A stretch of DNA of 64,000 bases, taken from the NCBI RefSeq assembly GCF_902712915.1, contig NZ_CACTIA010000005.1, positions 3,012,501-3,076,500 on the forward strand, in the 5' to 3' direction. The notes beneath the pieces are model-generated. The model worked only from the letters and a program-made list of their open reading frames with translations, was not told the DNA's origin and searched no databases. Positions 38,078 to 47,005 of this stretch are shown here, piece by piece; the stretch's first letter is position 1, and each line of letters starts with the position of its first letter. This DNA comes from Acidiphilium sp. C61 (GTDB taxonomy: Bacteria; Pseudomonadota; Alphaproteobacteria; Acetobacterales; Acetobacteraceae). A program made the translations under genes and the position numbers.

Positions 38078-38782
38078 TTACTCGAACCGCGCGAGCCAGC
38101 CCAGCACGCCGCCCGCCTTGCTCCGGTTCGCCGCCTCGATATCCGCGGCCAGCGCCTTGTAGTCGGGGTGCCGCGTCAGCCCGAGATCGGGGATGATGAA
38201 CCGCGCCCGACCCTTCGCGTCGAACACATAGACCAGCGCCGAATGCACCACCTGGTATTTCAGCGGATCGGGCGAGGGATGCACCGATGCCACCACCCGA
38301 TACCGCCGCGCCAGCCGGTAGATCTGGTCCGGCGTGCCCCGCAGGCCACGGAACTGCGTGTCGAACAGCGCCACATATTTCGCCAGCACCGCATCGGTGT
38401 CCCGCTTCGGATCGATGGTGACGAACAGGAACACCACGTTCTTCGCTGCCGGCCCCAGCGCGCGGAACAGCATGTGCAGCTTGTAGAGCGTGTCGGGGCA
38501 GACATCCGGGCAGTTGGTATAGCCGAAATAGAGCAGCACCGTCTTGCCGCGGAAATCCTGTGCGGTGACGGTCTTTCCCGTCTCCGCCTCGGTCATGGTG
38601 AAGCCGAGCGGCGGCACCAGCCCGCTCACCTCGACCACCCCGCCCTTGCCGAGCGGCACGCCGCTCAGCGTCGTCTGCGCCGCGGTCGCGGCAAAGGCGG
38701 TGGGGACAAAGGCAGCCGGGGCACAGGCGAGGCCGAGGGCGAGGCCGGCGCAGAGCAGCAGGGCGGCGAGGGCGCGGATCAT
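38078..38782 (-). CDS. SCO1/SenC-family copper chaperone, second copy
   Basis: This 234-residue exported thioredoxin-fold protein has a signal peptide (residues 1-31) and the SCO motif [13 protein letters not shown], with the distal His in [16 protein letters not shown]. It differs clearly from the SCO copy 1 kb away, so the two are not a recent duplication. Its ATG overlaps the gatB stop (ATGA), so it is the last gene of the gatCAB operon, an unusual partner for tRNA amidation. A role in CuA assembly is inferred from family. Confidence 0.93.
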   Translation of the reverse strand: MIRALAALLLCAGLALGLACAPAAFVPTAFAATAAQTTLSGVPLGKGGVVEVSGLVPPLGFTMTEAETGKTVTAQDFRGKTVLLYFGYTNCPDVCPDTLYKLHMLFRALGPAAKNVVFLFVTIDPKRDTDAVLAKYVALFDTQFRGLRGTPDQIYRLARRYRVVASVHPSPDPLKYQVVHSALVYVFDAKGRARFIIPDLGLTRHPDYKALAADIEAANRSKAGGVLGWLARFE

Positions 38783-40245
38783 GATGAAGCCGGCTCGCCG
38801 ATCTTCCGCTTCAGCGCCTCGTTCACCAGCGCCGGGTTGCCCTTGCCCTGCATCGCCTTCATCACCTGGCCGACGAAGAAGCCGAACAGCTTGTCCTTGC
38901 CCGCCTTGTATTCGGCGAGCTTGTCGGCATTGGCGGCAACCACCCTGTCGATCGCCTCGTCGATCGCGCCGGTATCCGTCACCTGCTTCAGCCCGCGCGC
39001 CTCGACGATCGCGCCCGCCGCATCGCCGGTGTCGAACATCAGCTCCAGCACCTCCTTGGCGATCTTGCCGTTGATCGTCTTGTCGGTGATCAGGTCGAGC
39101 AGCTCGCCGAGCCGGGCGGCGGTCACCGGCGAGGTCTCGATGCTCGTCCCGGTGCGGTTGAGATGGGCGAAGAAATCGCCGAGCATCCAGTTCGCCACCA
39201 GCTTCGCATCGCGCCCGGCGACGACGGTCTCGAAGAAATCCGCCGTCACCTGCTCCATCACGAAAATCGACGCCTCGTAGCGCGACAGGCCAAAGTCGCG
39301 CATCAGCCGCGCCCGCTTCGCATCCGGCAGCTCCGGCAGCGTCGCCTTCAGCGACTCCACCCATGCCTCCTCCAGCACCAGCGGCAGCAGGTCCGGCTCG
39401 GGGAAATAGCGGTAGTCGTGCGCGTCCTCCTTGCTCCGCATCGAGCGGGTCACGCCGCGCGCCGGCTCGAACAGCCGCGTCTCCTGGTCCACCGTCCCGC
39501 CGGCTTCCCAGATCTCGATCTGCCGCTTCGCCTCCGCCTCGATCGCCTGCATCACGAAGCGGATCGAGTTGACGTTCTTGATCTCGCAGCGGGTGCGGAA
39601 CGGCTCGCCATGCTTGCGCACCGACACGTTGACGTCCGCCCGCATCGAGCCCTCGTCCATGTTGCCGTCGCAGGTGCCGAGATAGCGCAGGATGGTGCGC
39701 AGCTTGCGCAGATAGGCGCCGGCCTCTTCCGGCGAGCGCATGTCCGGCTCGCTGACGATCTCCATCAGCGCCACCCCCGAGCGGTTGAGATCGATCAGCG
39801 ACTTGCTCGGATGCTGGTCATGCATCGACTTGCCGGCATCCTGCTCCAGATGCAGCCGGGTGATCCCGATCGTCCGCGTCTCGCCCGATTCCAGCTCGAT
39901 CTCGATCGCCCCGGCGCCCACGATCGGATGCTCGTACTGGCTGATCTGATAGCCCTGCGGCAGGTCGGCGTAGAAATAGTTCTTCCGGTCGAACCGCGAG
40001 ACGAGGTTGATATGCGCGGCGAGCCCCAGCCCGGTGCGCACCGCCTGCGCCACGCATTCGCGGTTGATCACCGGCAGCATCCCCGGAAACCCGGCATCGA
40101 CGAAGCTCACCTGGCTGTTCGGCGCGGCACCAAACGCCGTCGCCGCGCCGCTGAACAGTTTCGAGCGCGAGATCACCTGGGCATGGACCTCAAGCCCGAT
40201 CACCAGCTCCCACGCGCCGGTCGTCCCCTCGATCACGTAGCTCAT
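38779..40245 (-). CDS. gatB: Aspartyl/glutamyl-tRNA amidotransferase subunit B
   Basis: This 488-residue subunit activates Glu-tRNA(Gln) or Asp-tRNA(Asn) with ATP and receives ammonia from GatA. Family blocks seen are [46 protein letters not shown] and [12 protein letters not shown]. The C-terminal tRNA-binding tail domain ends with [21 protein letters not shown]. It overlaps gatA and the downstream SCO gene by four bases each. Confidence 0.97.
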   Translation of the reverse strand: MSYVIEGTTGAWELVIGLEVHAQVISRSKLFSGAATAFGAAPNSQVSFVDAGFPGMLPVINRECVAQAVRTGLGLAAHINLVSRFDRKNYFYADLPQGYQISQYEHPIVGAGAIEIELESGETRTIGITRLHLEQDAGKSMHDQHPSKSLIDLNRSGVALMEIVSEPDMRSPEEAGAYLRKLRTILRYLGTCDGNMDEGSMRADVNVSVRKHGEPFRTRCEIKNVNSIRFVMQAIEAEAKRQIEIWEAGGTVDQETRLFEPARGVTRSMRSKEDAHDYRYFPEPDLLPLVLEEAWVESLKATLPELPDAKRARLMRDFGLSRYEASIFVMEQVTADFFETVVAGRDAKLVANWMLGDFFAHLNRTGTSIETSPVTAARLGELLDLITDKTINGKIAKEVLELMFDTGDAAGAIVEARGLKQVTDTGAIDEAIDRVVAANADKLAEYKAGKDKLFGFFVGQVMKAMQGKGNPALVNEALKRKIGEPASS

Positions 40246-41723
40246 GCCGCACCTCCCGCGATCACGCCCGGCCTGTGCGCGAACCCCGCCGCCCGCTCCA
40301 GCACGGACGAGACGGCGAACACCGTCTCCTCGTCGAAATGCCGCCCCAGTACCTGCAAGCCGAGCGGCAGGCCGCCGGCATCCAGCCCCGCCGGCACGCT
40401 CATCCCCGGCACGCCGGCGAGCGAGGCCGGCACGGTGAACACGTCGTTGAGATACATCGTCACCGGATCGTCCATCTTCTCGCCCAGCGCGAACGCCGCC
40501 GAGGGGGCGGTCGGCGTCAGCAGCGCGTCCACCTTCGCGAACACCTCCTGGAAATCCCGCAGGATCAGCGCCCGCACCTTCTGCGCCTTGAGGTAATACG
40601 CGTCGTAATACCCGGCCGAGAGCACATAGGTCCCGATCATGATCCGCCGCTTCACCTCGTCGCCAAACCCGGCCGCCCGCGTGCGCTCATACAGGTCGAT
40701 CAGGTCCTTGCCCTCGATGCGCGCGCCGAATCGCACCCCGTCATACCGCGCGAGGTTCGACGACGCTTCCGCCGGTGCGACGATGTAATACACCGGCAGC
40801 CCGTATTTCGTGTGCGGCAGCGAGACATCCACAATCTCCGCCCCCCCCCGCCGCAGCCAGTCGATCCCGTCCTGCCACAGCGTCTCGATCTCGCGCGGCA
40901 TGCCCTCCACGCGATACTCCGCCGGAATCCCGATCCGGAGCCCCTTGACCCCGCGCGCGCACGCCGCCCGGAAATCCGGCACCGCCCGCTCCGCCGAGGT
41001 CGAATCCTTCGGATCGAACCCGCTCATCTCGCGCAGCAGGATCGCGCAATCCTCCACCGTCCGCGCCATCGGCCCCGCCTGGTCCAGCGACGAGGCAAAC
41101 GCGATGATCCCGAACCGCGAGCACCGCCCATAGGTCGGCTTGATCCCGGCGATCCCGCTGAACGCCGCCGGCTGGCGGATCGACCCGCCGGTATCCGTCC
41201 CCGTCGCCCCCATCGCCATCCGTGCGGCCACCGCCGCGGCCGACCCGCCGGACGATCCGCCCGGCGCCAGCTTCGCGCCATCCGCCCGCTGCCACGGATT
41301 CTCCACCGGCCCGTAGCCCGACGTGATGTTGGATGACCCCATCGCGAACTCGTCGAGATTGGCCTTGCCCAGCATCACCGCCCCGGCCGCCTTCAGCCTG
41401 GCCGAAACCGTGCTCTCATACGGCGGCACGAACGGCTCCAGGATCCTCGATCCCGCCGTCGTCCGCACACCCTCGGTGCAGAACAGATCCTTCATCGCGA
41501 TCGGAATGCCCGCAAGGGCAGGGGCCTCGCCCTTCGCCCGCGCATCATCCGCCGCCCGCGCCTGCTCCAGCGCCAGCTCCGGCGTCGTCGTGATGAACGC
41601 GTTCAGCCGCGGATTGAGCGCCTCCACCGCCGCCACATGCGCCTCGGCCAGCTCCACCGCCGAAACCTTTTTCGCCGCCAGCGCGTCCAGCGCCGCGGCG
41701 ATCGTCATATCCATCAGGCTCAT
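40242..41723 (-). CDS. gatA: Aspartyl/glutamyl-tRNA amidotransferase subunit A
   Basis: This 493-residue amidase frees ammonia from glutamine for GatB. The Ser-cis-Ser-Lys triad lies in the blocks [11 protein letters not shown] (Lys), [14 protein letters not shown] (cis-Ser) and [14 protein letters not shown] (nucleophile). The start [15 protein letters not shown] at 41723 overlaps the gatC stop as ATGA; a much longer in-frame extension runs opposite other genes and is rejected. Confidence 0.97.
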   Translation of the reverse strand: MSLMDMTIAAALDALAAKKVSAVELAEAHVAAVEALNPRLNAFITTTPELALEQARAADDARAKGEAPALAGIPIAMKDLFCTEGVRTTAGSRILEPFVPPYESTVSARLKAAGAVMLGKANLDEFAMGSSNITSGYGPVENPWQRADGAKLAPGGSSGGSAAAVAARMAMGATGTDTGGSIRQPAAFSGIAGIKPTYGRCSRFGIIAFASSLDQAGPMARTVEDCAILLREMSGFDPKDSTSAERAVPDFRAACARGVKGLRIGIPAEYRVEGMPREIETLWQDGIDWLRRGGAEIVDVSLPHTKYGLPVYYIVAPAEASSNLARYDGVRFGARIEGKDLIDLYERTRAAGFGDEVKRRIMIGTYVLSAGYYDAYYLKAQKVRALILRDFQEVFAKVDALLTPTAPSAAFALGEKMDDPVTMYLNDVFTVPASLAGVPGMSVPAGLDAGGLPLGLQVLGRHFDEETVFAVSSVLERAAGFAHRPGVIAGGAA

Positions 41724-42007
41724 TCCACCACCTTCGGCACCGCAAAGAAATCGCCGATCCGCTCCGGCGCGTTCGCCAGCACGCGGTCGGGATAATTCCC
41801 GTCCGTCACCTCGTCCTCGCGCATCCTGAGCGCCATCTGCGCCCCGCCGGACAGCGGCGCGACACCCTCGACATCCACTTCCGCCAATTGTTCCACATAG
41901 CCGAGAATCGCGTTGAGCTCGCCTTGCATCCGCGTCACCTCCGCCTCGTCGAGGCGGATACGGGCGAGTTTCGCGATGCGGCTTACCGTCGCGTGATCGA
42001 GAGACAT
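41720..42007 (-). CDS. gatC: Aspartyl/glutamyl-tRNA amidotransferase subunit C
   Basis: This 95-residue protein wraps around GatA and GatB to hold the complex together. It begins [23 protein letters not shown] and ends with the family block [21 protein letters not shown]. The start at 42007 fits the usual length. It leads the gatC-gatA-gatB operon and is divergent from ruvX with 46 bases between. Confidence 0.96.
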   Translation of the reverse strand: MSLDHATVSRIAKLARIRLDEAEVTRMQGELNAILGYVEQLAEVDVEGVAPLSGGAQMALRMREDEVTDGNYPDRVLANAPERIGDFFAVPKVVE

Positions 42008-42053
42008 GACTGATCCCTTGGGTTTCTGAGCGCGCTGGACCATAAACGCGCGC

Positions 42054-42530
42054 ATGACACTGTTCAACCTGACCGACCTCGCCGCCACCCTGCCGCGCAA
42101 CGCAAGGCTCATCGGCCTCGACCCCGGATCGAAAATCATCGGCATCGCCCTTTCCGATGTCGGCCGCCGCCTCGCCACCCCTTACGGTGCGATGAAGCGC
42201 GGCAAGCTCGCCGATGCCGCCGCCACCATTCTCGACATCGCCCGCAAGGAAGGTGCCGCCGCCCTGATCATCGGCCTGCCCCTCTCGATGGACGGCTCCT
42301 TCGGCCCCGCCGCCCAGGCCGCGCGCGACTGGGCCCACGCCATCGCCCGCGAAACCGGCCTTCCCGTCGCGATGATGGACGAACGCCTCTCCTCCGCCGC
42401 CGTCAACCGCGCCCTCATCGAGGCCGATCTCTCCCGCGCCAAACGCGCCGGAAGGGTCGATGCCGCCGCCGCCTCCTACATGCTCCAGGGCGCGCTCGAC
42501 CTGCTGAACGAACCCCGCCCCGAAGAATGA
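42054..42530 (+). CDS. ruvX: Holliday junction resolvase-like protein YqgF
   Basis: This 158-residue RNase H-fold protein has the first catalytic Asp in [29 protein letters not shown] in the middle and [11 protein letters not shown] near residue 105, plus the C-terminal [14 protein letters not shown]. YqgF proteins act in 16S pre-rRNA 5'-end processing and may cut Holliday junctions. The stop sits in a short imperfect repeat leading to the next gene. Confidence 0.95.
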   Translation: MTLFNLTDLAATLPRNARLIGLDPGSKIIGIALSDVGRRLATPYGAMKRGKLADAAATILDIARKEGAAALIIGLPLSMDGSFGPAAQAARDWAHAIARETGLPVAMMDERLSSAAVNRALIEADLSRAKRAGRVDAAAASYMLQGALDLLNEPRPEE

Positions 42531-42554
42531 CGCCGGAAGAATAACCCCCACCCC

Positions 42555-42884
42555 GTGAACACCGCCGCCATCCTCGCCCTCCTCGCCGCCGCCGCCACCC
42601 TCGAGATCGGCGGCGACGCCCTGATGCGCGCCGCCCTCCACCATCACGGCCTCGCCCGCGCCCCCTTCCTCGCCGCCGGCATCCTCGTCCTCGCCGCCTA
42701 CGGCCTCGTGGTGAATCTCGGCCCATGGGATTTCGGACGCGTCCTCGGCATATACGTCACCCTCTTCTTCCTCATCGCCCAGCTGGTGAACTGGCTCGGC
42801 TTCGGCCTCCGCCCATCCCCCGCCATCCTCCTCGGCGGCGCCCTCATCTGCGCCGGCGGCCTGGTCATCACCCTCTTTCAATGA
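42555..42884 (+). CDS. Small four-helix membrane protein (SMR/DMT-like topology)
   Basis: This 109-residue hydrophobic protein has four predicted helices. [19 protein letters not shown] near the N-terminus has a conserved-looking Glu in helix one, as small multidrug resistance proteins do, and [27 protein letters not shown] follows. The start is a GTG at 42555. I do not assign a transport substrate. Its TGA overlaps the first ATG of a two-step mini-ORF relay leading to the glycosyltransferase. Confidence 0.7.
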   Translation: MNTAAILALLAAAATLEIGGDALMRAALHHHGLARAPFLAAGILVLAAYGLVVNLGPWDFGRVLGIYVTLFFLIAQLVNWLGFGLRPSPAILLGGALICAGGLVITLFQ

Positions 42885-42911
42885 CCCTCCGGCAATGACC
42901 CTCTGGCAATG
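42881..42911 (+). repeat. 14-base mini-ORF relay between membrane protein and glycosyltransferase genes
   Basis: ATGACCCTCCGGCA (42881-42894) and ATGACCCTCTGGCA (42895-42908) differ by one base and lead into ATGACCATCCAG (42909). As codons they read MTLRQ-stop and MTLWQ-stop, each stop overlapping the next ATG as ATGA. The first ATG overlaps the membrane-protein stop, and the third is the glycosyltransferase start. A degenerate relative lies at 42527-42544, after ruvX (MTPEE-stop, with GAAGAATGA/GAAGAATAA 14 bases apart). Confidence 0.85.
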
Positions 42912-43667
42912 ACCATCCAGGCCCACATGTTCTGGCACGGCGACCCACCCCGCCGCCTCGAACGCCTCGCCATCCGCAGCGTCCTCGCCCAGGGCTACGC
43001 GCTCACCATCTGGACCTACACGCCCCAGCCCAACCTCCCCTCCGGTGTCACCACGGCCGACGCCGCCGCAATCCTCCCCCGCTCCGCCCTCTTCACCAAC
43101 CGCCGCGTCTCCATCGCCAGCTTCGCCGACTGGTTTCGCTACATCGTCCTCTCCCGCCACGGCGGCCTCTGGACCGATTCCGACGTCATCGCCCTGCGCC
43201 CCGCCGCCGCCCTGCCGGCGCAGAAATTCCTCGTCACCCAGCGCGCCTGGTTCCACCGCCGCCTCCGCCCCCGCGGCTGGACAACCACCCTCAACAACAA
43301 CGTGATCTTCAACCCCACCCCCACGAAGGGCGACGTGATCGACCTCGCCCTCGCCGTCGCCGAACGCTTCCCCAAGGACGCGATCGACTGGGGCGAACTC
43401 GGCCCCGACCTGCTGACCGCTCTCACCCGCCTCCACCCCGCCCACGGCTACGCCATCATGCCGCCCCGCTTCGCCAACCCGATCGGCTACTGGGAAAGCC
43501 CCGAAGCCCTGCTCCGCCCCAACCCGCCCCGCCTGCCCCCCGAATCCGCCTTCCTCCACGCCTATGGCGAAATGTGGCGCCGCGCCGGCATATCCCCCGA
43601 CGCCCCGTTCCCCCCAGGCAGCCTCCTCGCCACCCTCGCCACACGCTTCGGCGAACCCAACCCCTGA
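42909..43667 (+). CDS. DXD-motif glycosyltransferase (Gly_transf_sug / OCH1-like)
   Basis: This 252-residue protein begins [30 protein letters not shown], the typical opening of Gly_transf_sug enzymes. The sugar-nucleotide site is [25 protein letters not shown] (D-x-D form). [21 protein letters not shown] and [15 protein letters not shown] are also family-like. It has no signal or membrane segment and probably works in the cytoplasm on surface glycans. Third-position C is very frequent here, as in the next genes. Confidence 0.87.
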   Translation: MTIQAHMFWHGDPPRRLERLAIRSVLAQGYALTIWTYTPQPNLPSGVTTADAAAILPRSALFTNRRVSIASFADWFRYIVLSRHGGLWTDSDVIALRPAAALPAQKFLVTQRAWFHRRLRPRGWTTTLNNNVIFNPTPTKGDVIDLALAVAERFPKDAIDWGELGPDLLTALTRLHPAHGYAIMPPRFANPIGYWESPEALLRPNPPRLPPESAFLHAYGEMWRRAGISPDAPFPPGSLLATLATRFGEPNP

Positions 43668-43791
43668 TCCCGCCCCGTTTTTTGCGACCCGCCTTTTACC
43701 CGGCCCGCCACCGTAATGTTATCAAACGTTAGTCTTTCTCACCCTCCCGCCCGCATGGCATCCTCGCCCGATCCAGCAGGAGAACGAGACA

Positions 43792-44388
43792 ATGCCCGAC
43801 ACCACCCCACAATCCCCCACCATCCCCGCCGACCCCGCCCCCAATTTCACTAACACGCCCGACCCCAATACGCCCGACCCCACCACTCCCGACCCCAATA
43901 CACCCGACACCGCCGCAATCCTCACCCTCGTCCTCGAAACCTTCATCATCCCCTTCGAAGGTTTTTCCCCCACCCCCTACCGCGACGCCGCCGGCACCTG
44001 GACCATCGGCTACGGCTCGACAAGCGACGAAACCAACACCCCCATCACCCCCACAACCCCACCCATCACCCGCACCACCGCCGAAACCCTCGCCCGCCGC
44101 GACCTCGCCACCGCCAACCAGACCGTCACCCGCGCCGTCACCGTCCCCCTGACCCCACACCAACAAGCCGCCCTCATCGACTTCGTCTACAACCTCGGCG
44201 CCGGCAACTTCCTCCGCTCCACCCTCCTCCGCTGCCTCAACAACGGCGACTACACCGCCGCCGCCGCCCAATTCCCCCGCTGGGACCTCGCCAACGGAAT
44301 TTTGCTCGCCGGCCTCAAACGGAGACGCGAGGCGGAGGCGGCGTTATTTTGCTCCTCCGATCCGGGGGTGGGGGAGGGGGAGGGGTAG
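43792..44388 (+). CDS. Phage-type lysozyme (GH24 endolysin-like) with repeat N-terminus
   Basis: This 198-residue protein has a GH24 lysozyme domain: catalytic Glu and substrate loop in FEGFSPTPYRDAAGTWTIGYGS, TRTTAETLARRDL, and LTPHQQAALIDFVYNLGAGNFLRSTLL. The first 40 residues are Pro/Asp/Thr repeats (PDPNTPDPTTPDPNTPDT) and not a signal peptide. No holin or phage structural genes are nearby, so it may be a prophage relic or an autolysin. The C-terminus (DPGVGEGEG) is coded by a G-rich tract in which the TAG stop also lies. Confidence 0.87.
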   Translation: MPDTTPQSPTIPADPAPNFTNTPDPNTPDPTTPDPNTPDTAAILTLVLETFIIPFEGFSPTPYRDAAGTWTIGYGSTSDETNTPITPTTPPITRTTAETLARRDLATANQTVTRAVTVPLTPHQQAALIDFVYNLGAGNFLRSTLLRCLNNGDYTAAAAQFPRWDLANGILLAGLKRRREAEAALFCSSDPGVGEGEG

Positions 44389-44412
44389 GGGTAGGGGAGG
44401 GGTAGGGGAGGG
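44364..44412 (+). repeat. G-rich tract across lysozyme stop codon
   Basis: At least eight runs of 3-5 G occur within 50 bases, separated by T, A or TA (GGGGTA units). The coding strand is the G-rich one. Such a tract can form a G-quadruplex in RNA or DNA, which would stall transcription as a terminator would. Copy-number slips would change the lysozyme C-terminus. Confidence 0.7.
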
Positions 44413-44552
44413 AGAGTTGCGGAAGTGTGATTTGGGCCGGTAGCCGACAGACAGTTTCCGGAGCCTATGGGTCAGAAGGCTGGCACGTCTGTAGCACGGT
44501 TATCTTTACGTCCCAGTGCATGATTAGATACAACCGCAATGAACCGACTGCA

Positions 44553-45473
44553 TCAATTAAATCCACAAGCACGTAGTACCTCGATAAATTTCTCCGCCTG
44601 CGCTCTTACGTCAGCCCATTTCTCCTTGGGTGTGCCGTAGATCGCCCAGAATTTTGCTTCGTTGATGGCAAGCTTGCGATCATCGCCGCCCCCATGCTGG
44701 GTGATAAATCCCCAGAACCAAAGGTCATCCCATATGGTGGCTTCATCATTGGTTCTCCCGGCGACTTTGAATATCAAATCATTAATCGTGTCGAAATCAA
44801 GATTGCTTCCGGTAATGTGCTTGAAGATATACTTAATAACAGAGTCGACTGGCACGCGAACGAAATCGTCTGACGCAACATAAACGTTATCGAGGAAACG
44901 CAAATTGGTGTTCACTTCAAGAGTATGGACGTCAATAATTGACTTAATGAACAGCGCCGCAGTTTTTTCACCGAAACCTTTGCTGCCCGCGAGGACGTAC
45001 CACATCCGGTCGAAAATCCCTCCGGTAGGACCCGGGACAGGGTCAGCAGAACTCAAATTAGATAACGCGTCTAGGAGATCTGTGGGATTTTGTACGGCGT
45101 CGAAGGTCGTCCTGTGATTAAACAGTATCTGCCAAGTTTCAGTGCTATCATCTAGTGATGGCCTGCTCTGCGTTTGAAGAATCGCGTACAAAAGCGCCGA
45201 GATGCGCGCGTAATTACCTCCCTGCGGACTCAAATAAGCAGAATAATACGCGTGCTGAGTTTGTCGATTGTAGGCCGTATTGTCTTTTAAGAACATAAAT
45301 ATTTCATCAAGATTACGTTTAATTTTAAAAATTTTATCTTTGACGTCATTGACGCGTATATTTTGTTCATTAATGTTATCGAATTTGACAGTTTTGAGCA
45401 GCCCGAGTTTCTTTCCGAATTTCAAAAAATCCTTGTCATTCATTGCTTGATCGGTCCATCGATGCTGTTGCAT
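44553..45473 (-). CDS. Orphan protein with HhH-GPD glycosylase-like region
   Basis: This 306-residue protein has markedly higher AT content and different codon use than its surroundings. A helix-hairpin-helix-like segment SKGFGEKTAALFIKSI (residues 164-179) is followed about 30 residues later by RVPVDSVIKYIF, with D210 where HhH-GPD DNA glycosylases have their catalytic Asp. No Fe-S cysteines are seen. The upstream base strand has TATATAT but no clear ribosome binding site; M11 (45443) is an alternative start. The glycosylase-fold assignment is my pattern-based inference. Transfer from elsewhere is likely. Confidence 0.65.
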   Translation of the reverse strand: MQQHRWTDQAMNDKDFLKFGKKLGLLKTVKFDNINEQNIRVNDVKDKIFKIKRNLDEIFMFLKDNTAYNRQTQHAYYSAYLSPQGGNYARISALLYAILQTQSRPSLDDSTETWQILFNHRTTFDAVQNPTDLLDALSNLSSADPVPGPTGGIFDRMWYVLAGSKGFGEKTAALFIKSIIDVHTLEVNTNLRFLDNVYVASDDFVRVPVDSVIKYIFKHITGSNLDFDTINDLIFKVAGRTNDEATIWDDLWFWGFITQHGGGDDRKLAINEAKFWAIYGTPKEKWADVRAQAEKFIEVLRACGFN

Positions 45474-45921
45474 AACTAATATATAGCCGAATTAGGGTGT
45501 CGTTAATAGACGCGCTATTTAAAGCTGCCGGCCACAGTGGAGTATTTTAGACTATCTGACGGGATGCTTCTTCATCGGACCGATGCCATGAGGTCAGTGC
45601 TCTGTTTGAAATAAACAGCCATTTTAGGGGCGTCGAAAAAACTCGTGGAAAGACGAGTTTGGGCGACTGACCGCCGGTTGGCTGGTAGTCGGATCGGGGC
45701 CGGGAGCGAACAGGGAGGTTTCTGGCGGCCTGTTCAAAAGGCGATTATTGGCAATGTATCCAAAGATTTGTAGATTGGGTCCGCGCAGTGCAACCCATTA
45801 ATCTGCGGCGGTATGAAAGTCGTGGGTATCGTTCACCTAAGCTACCTTTGGTTTCTCCCATGGGCGAGGTCTCTGACGAATGATGCTATCTCTACATAAA
45901 TTTTCACGGTAGATTTTTCAT
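45474..45921. other. Non-coding 448-base stretch between two AT-rich orphan genes
   Basis: No convincing gene is seen. It contains a perfect hairpin AAACTCGT (45640-45647) / ACGAGTTT (45654-45661) with a 6-base loop, an AT-rich start near the upstream end of the minus-strand gene, and mixed-composition sequence between. It is the shared upstream region of two divergent genes and could hold promoters or a small RNA, but nothing decisive is visible. Confidence 0.5.
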
Positions 45922-46737
45922 ATGAGTGACCAATATATATTTGTAAATTTGTTCGGAATTGCGAAAGAAGTTCTTTCTTCGCCGCTTTCCATTGCTATTT
46001 TCAGCACTTCTATTGCTGCTTTCGCTGGCACCTGGGGTGCCCAGCTTCTTGCCGAACGGACGGCACGGCGGAAAGAAATCTTGCGTGAAATAAGAGGTGT
46101 AAATGCGGCGCTGAGCTTTGCCTCCAATATCGCCAACACCTACATTGTGACCAAAAAGCAGCATACCAAAAATCTTGTTGCCAAATACAAACAGCAACGC
46201 ACTGATCACGAATCCCATTACATGCGGATGAATGCATCAGCAATCTCTGCTGGCACCACTTTTTCTCTTAAACTCACACTGCAGACGATTTCGCTCCCAT
46301 ATTCTCCTATTGCGGAACTACAAAAAACTCTTTTAGATCTGAATAACCCGAGCGGTAGAGCTTTGCTTCTTCTAACTCCTCTGACGCAGTCTATCGAGGG
46401 TTTTGCCGACGTTGTGAAACAACGCAACGCTTGGATCGACGAAATTAAAAACACACCTGATAACGATGATACGAGGAGAATAAACCTTTATTTTGGTACT
46501 CCCTATGCTAATAACAGTGTTGATGATCGATACCCCAAATTGATGGAGGCCATAGAATATTACAACGACAGTTGCATCGGCTTTAGCCTTATACTCGTCA
46601 ATGTACTTGAAGAGTACGGGGAAAAAATGGCCAAAGAATACGGTAAACATGCCCCGAAAATCGGCAGGCCAAGTTTTGAAAAAGCTAGTGATTTAATCCC
46701 TGATCTTAAAAAATACTTACCCTGGGTGAAGGTTTAA
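45922..46737 (+). CDS. Orphan membrane-anchored protein in AT-rich insert
   Basis: This 271-residue protein has one N-terminal hydrophobic segment (LSSPLSIAIFSTSIAAFAGTW, residues 18-38). A positively charged helix follows (AERTARRKEILREIRGVNAAL) and then a mainly helical soluble part. No known motif is recognised. Codon use is AT-rich, like the divergent gene at 44553, so both probably arrived together. The region before the ATG (TTTTTCAT) is AT-rich without a strong ribosome binding site. Single-anchor proteins of this plan occur in defence and toxin systems, but nothing here proves that role. Confidence 0.7.
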   Translation: MSDQYIFVNLFGIAKEVLSSPLSIAIFSTSIAAFAGTWGAQLLAERTARRKEILREIRGVNAALSFASNIANTYIVTKKQHTKNLVAKYKQQRTDHESHYMRMNASAISAGTTFSLKLTLQTISLPYSPIAELQKTLLDLNNPSGRALLLLTPLTQSIEGFADVVKQRNAWIDEIKNTPDNDDTRRINLYFGTPYANNSVDDRYPKLMEAIEYYNDSCIGFSLILVNVLEEYGEKMAKEYGKHAPKIGRPSFEKASDLIPDLKKYLPWVKV

Positions 46738-47005
46738 AGCTGGCTCTGTTGCGTTAATTTATCGATCGTCGCCCGCCTACTCGCCTCGTGATTGATTTCC
46801 GATACACCGAAACTAGGCCTGAACGTCCGTTCTGAGCGCATTTCCGACCCAACCGACCATCGCCTCCACGCACACAGAATTCGGGTGTTTGGATTACACA
46901 CCGGGTCTCGCTGGCTTTTCGCCAACCGACAAAAAACACAAGCACCGGATCAAAACTAACAAAAAACCTTGCCCACCCCCACCCCCTCATGGGACTTTTG
47001 CTCCT
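46738..47005. other. Gene-free boundary region between AT-rich insert and native sequence
   Basis: The left part begins GGCTCTGTTGCGTTAAT (46743-46759), which resembles the ends of some insertion sequences (IS6-like GGCTCTGTTGC). No matching inverted end or transposase was found. The right part returns to C-rich native composition. It may mark the right edge of the acquired segment. Confidence 0.35.

Noticed and set aside
41724..43559. Upstream extension of the gatA frame by over 600 residues
   Set aside because: It runs opposite ruvX, the small membrane protein and the glycosyltransferase, is Gly/Ala-rich with no domain, and GatA has a proper start overlapping gatC.
45474..45921. A possible small gene in the 448-base spacer
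   Set aside because: No frame of useful length with a sound start or biased codon use is seen; only a hairpin is supported.
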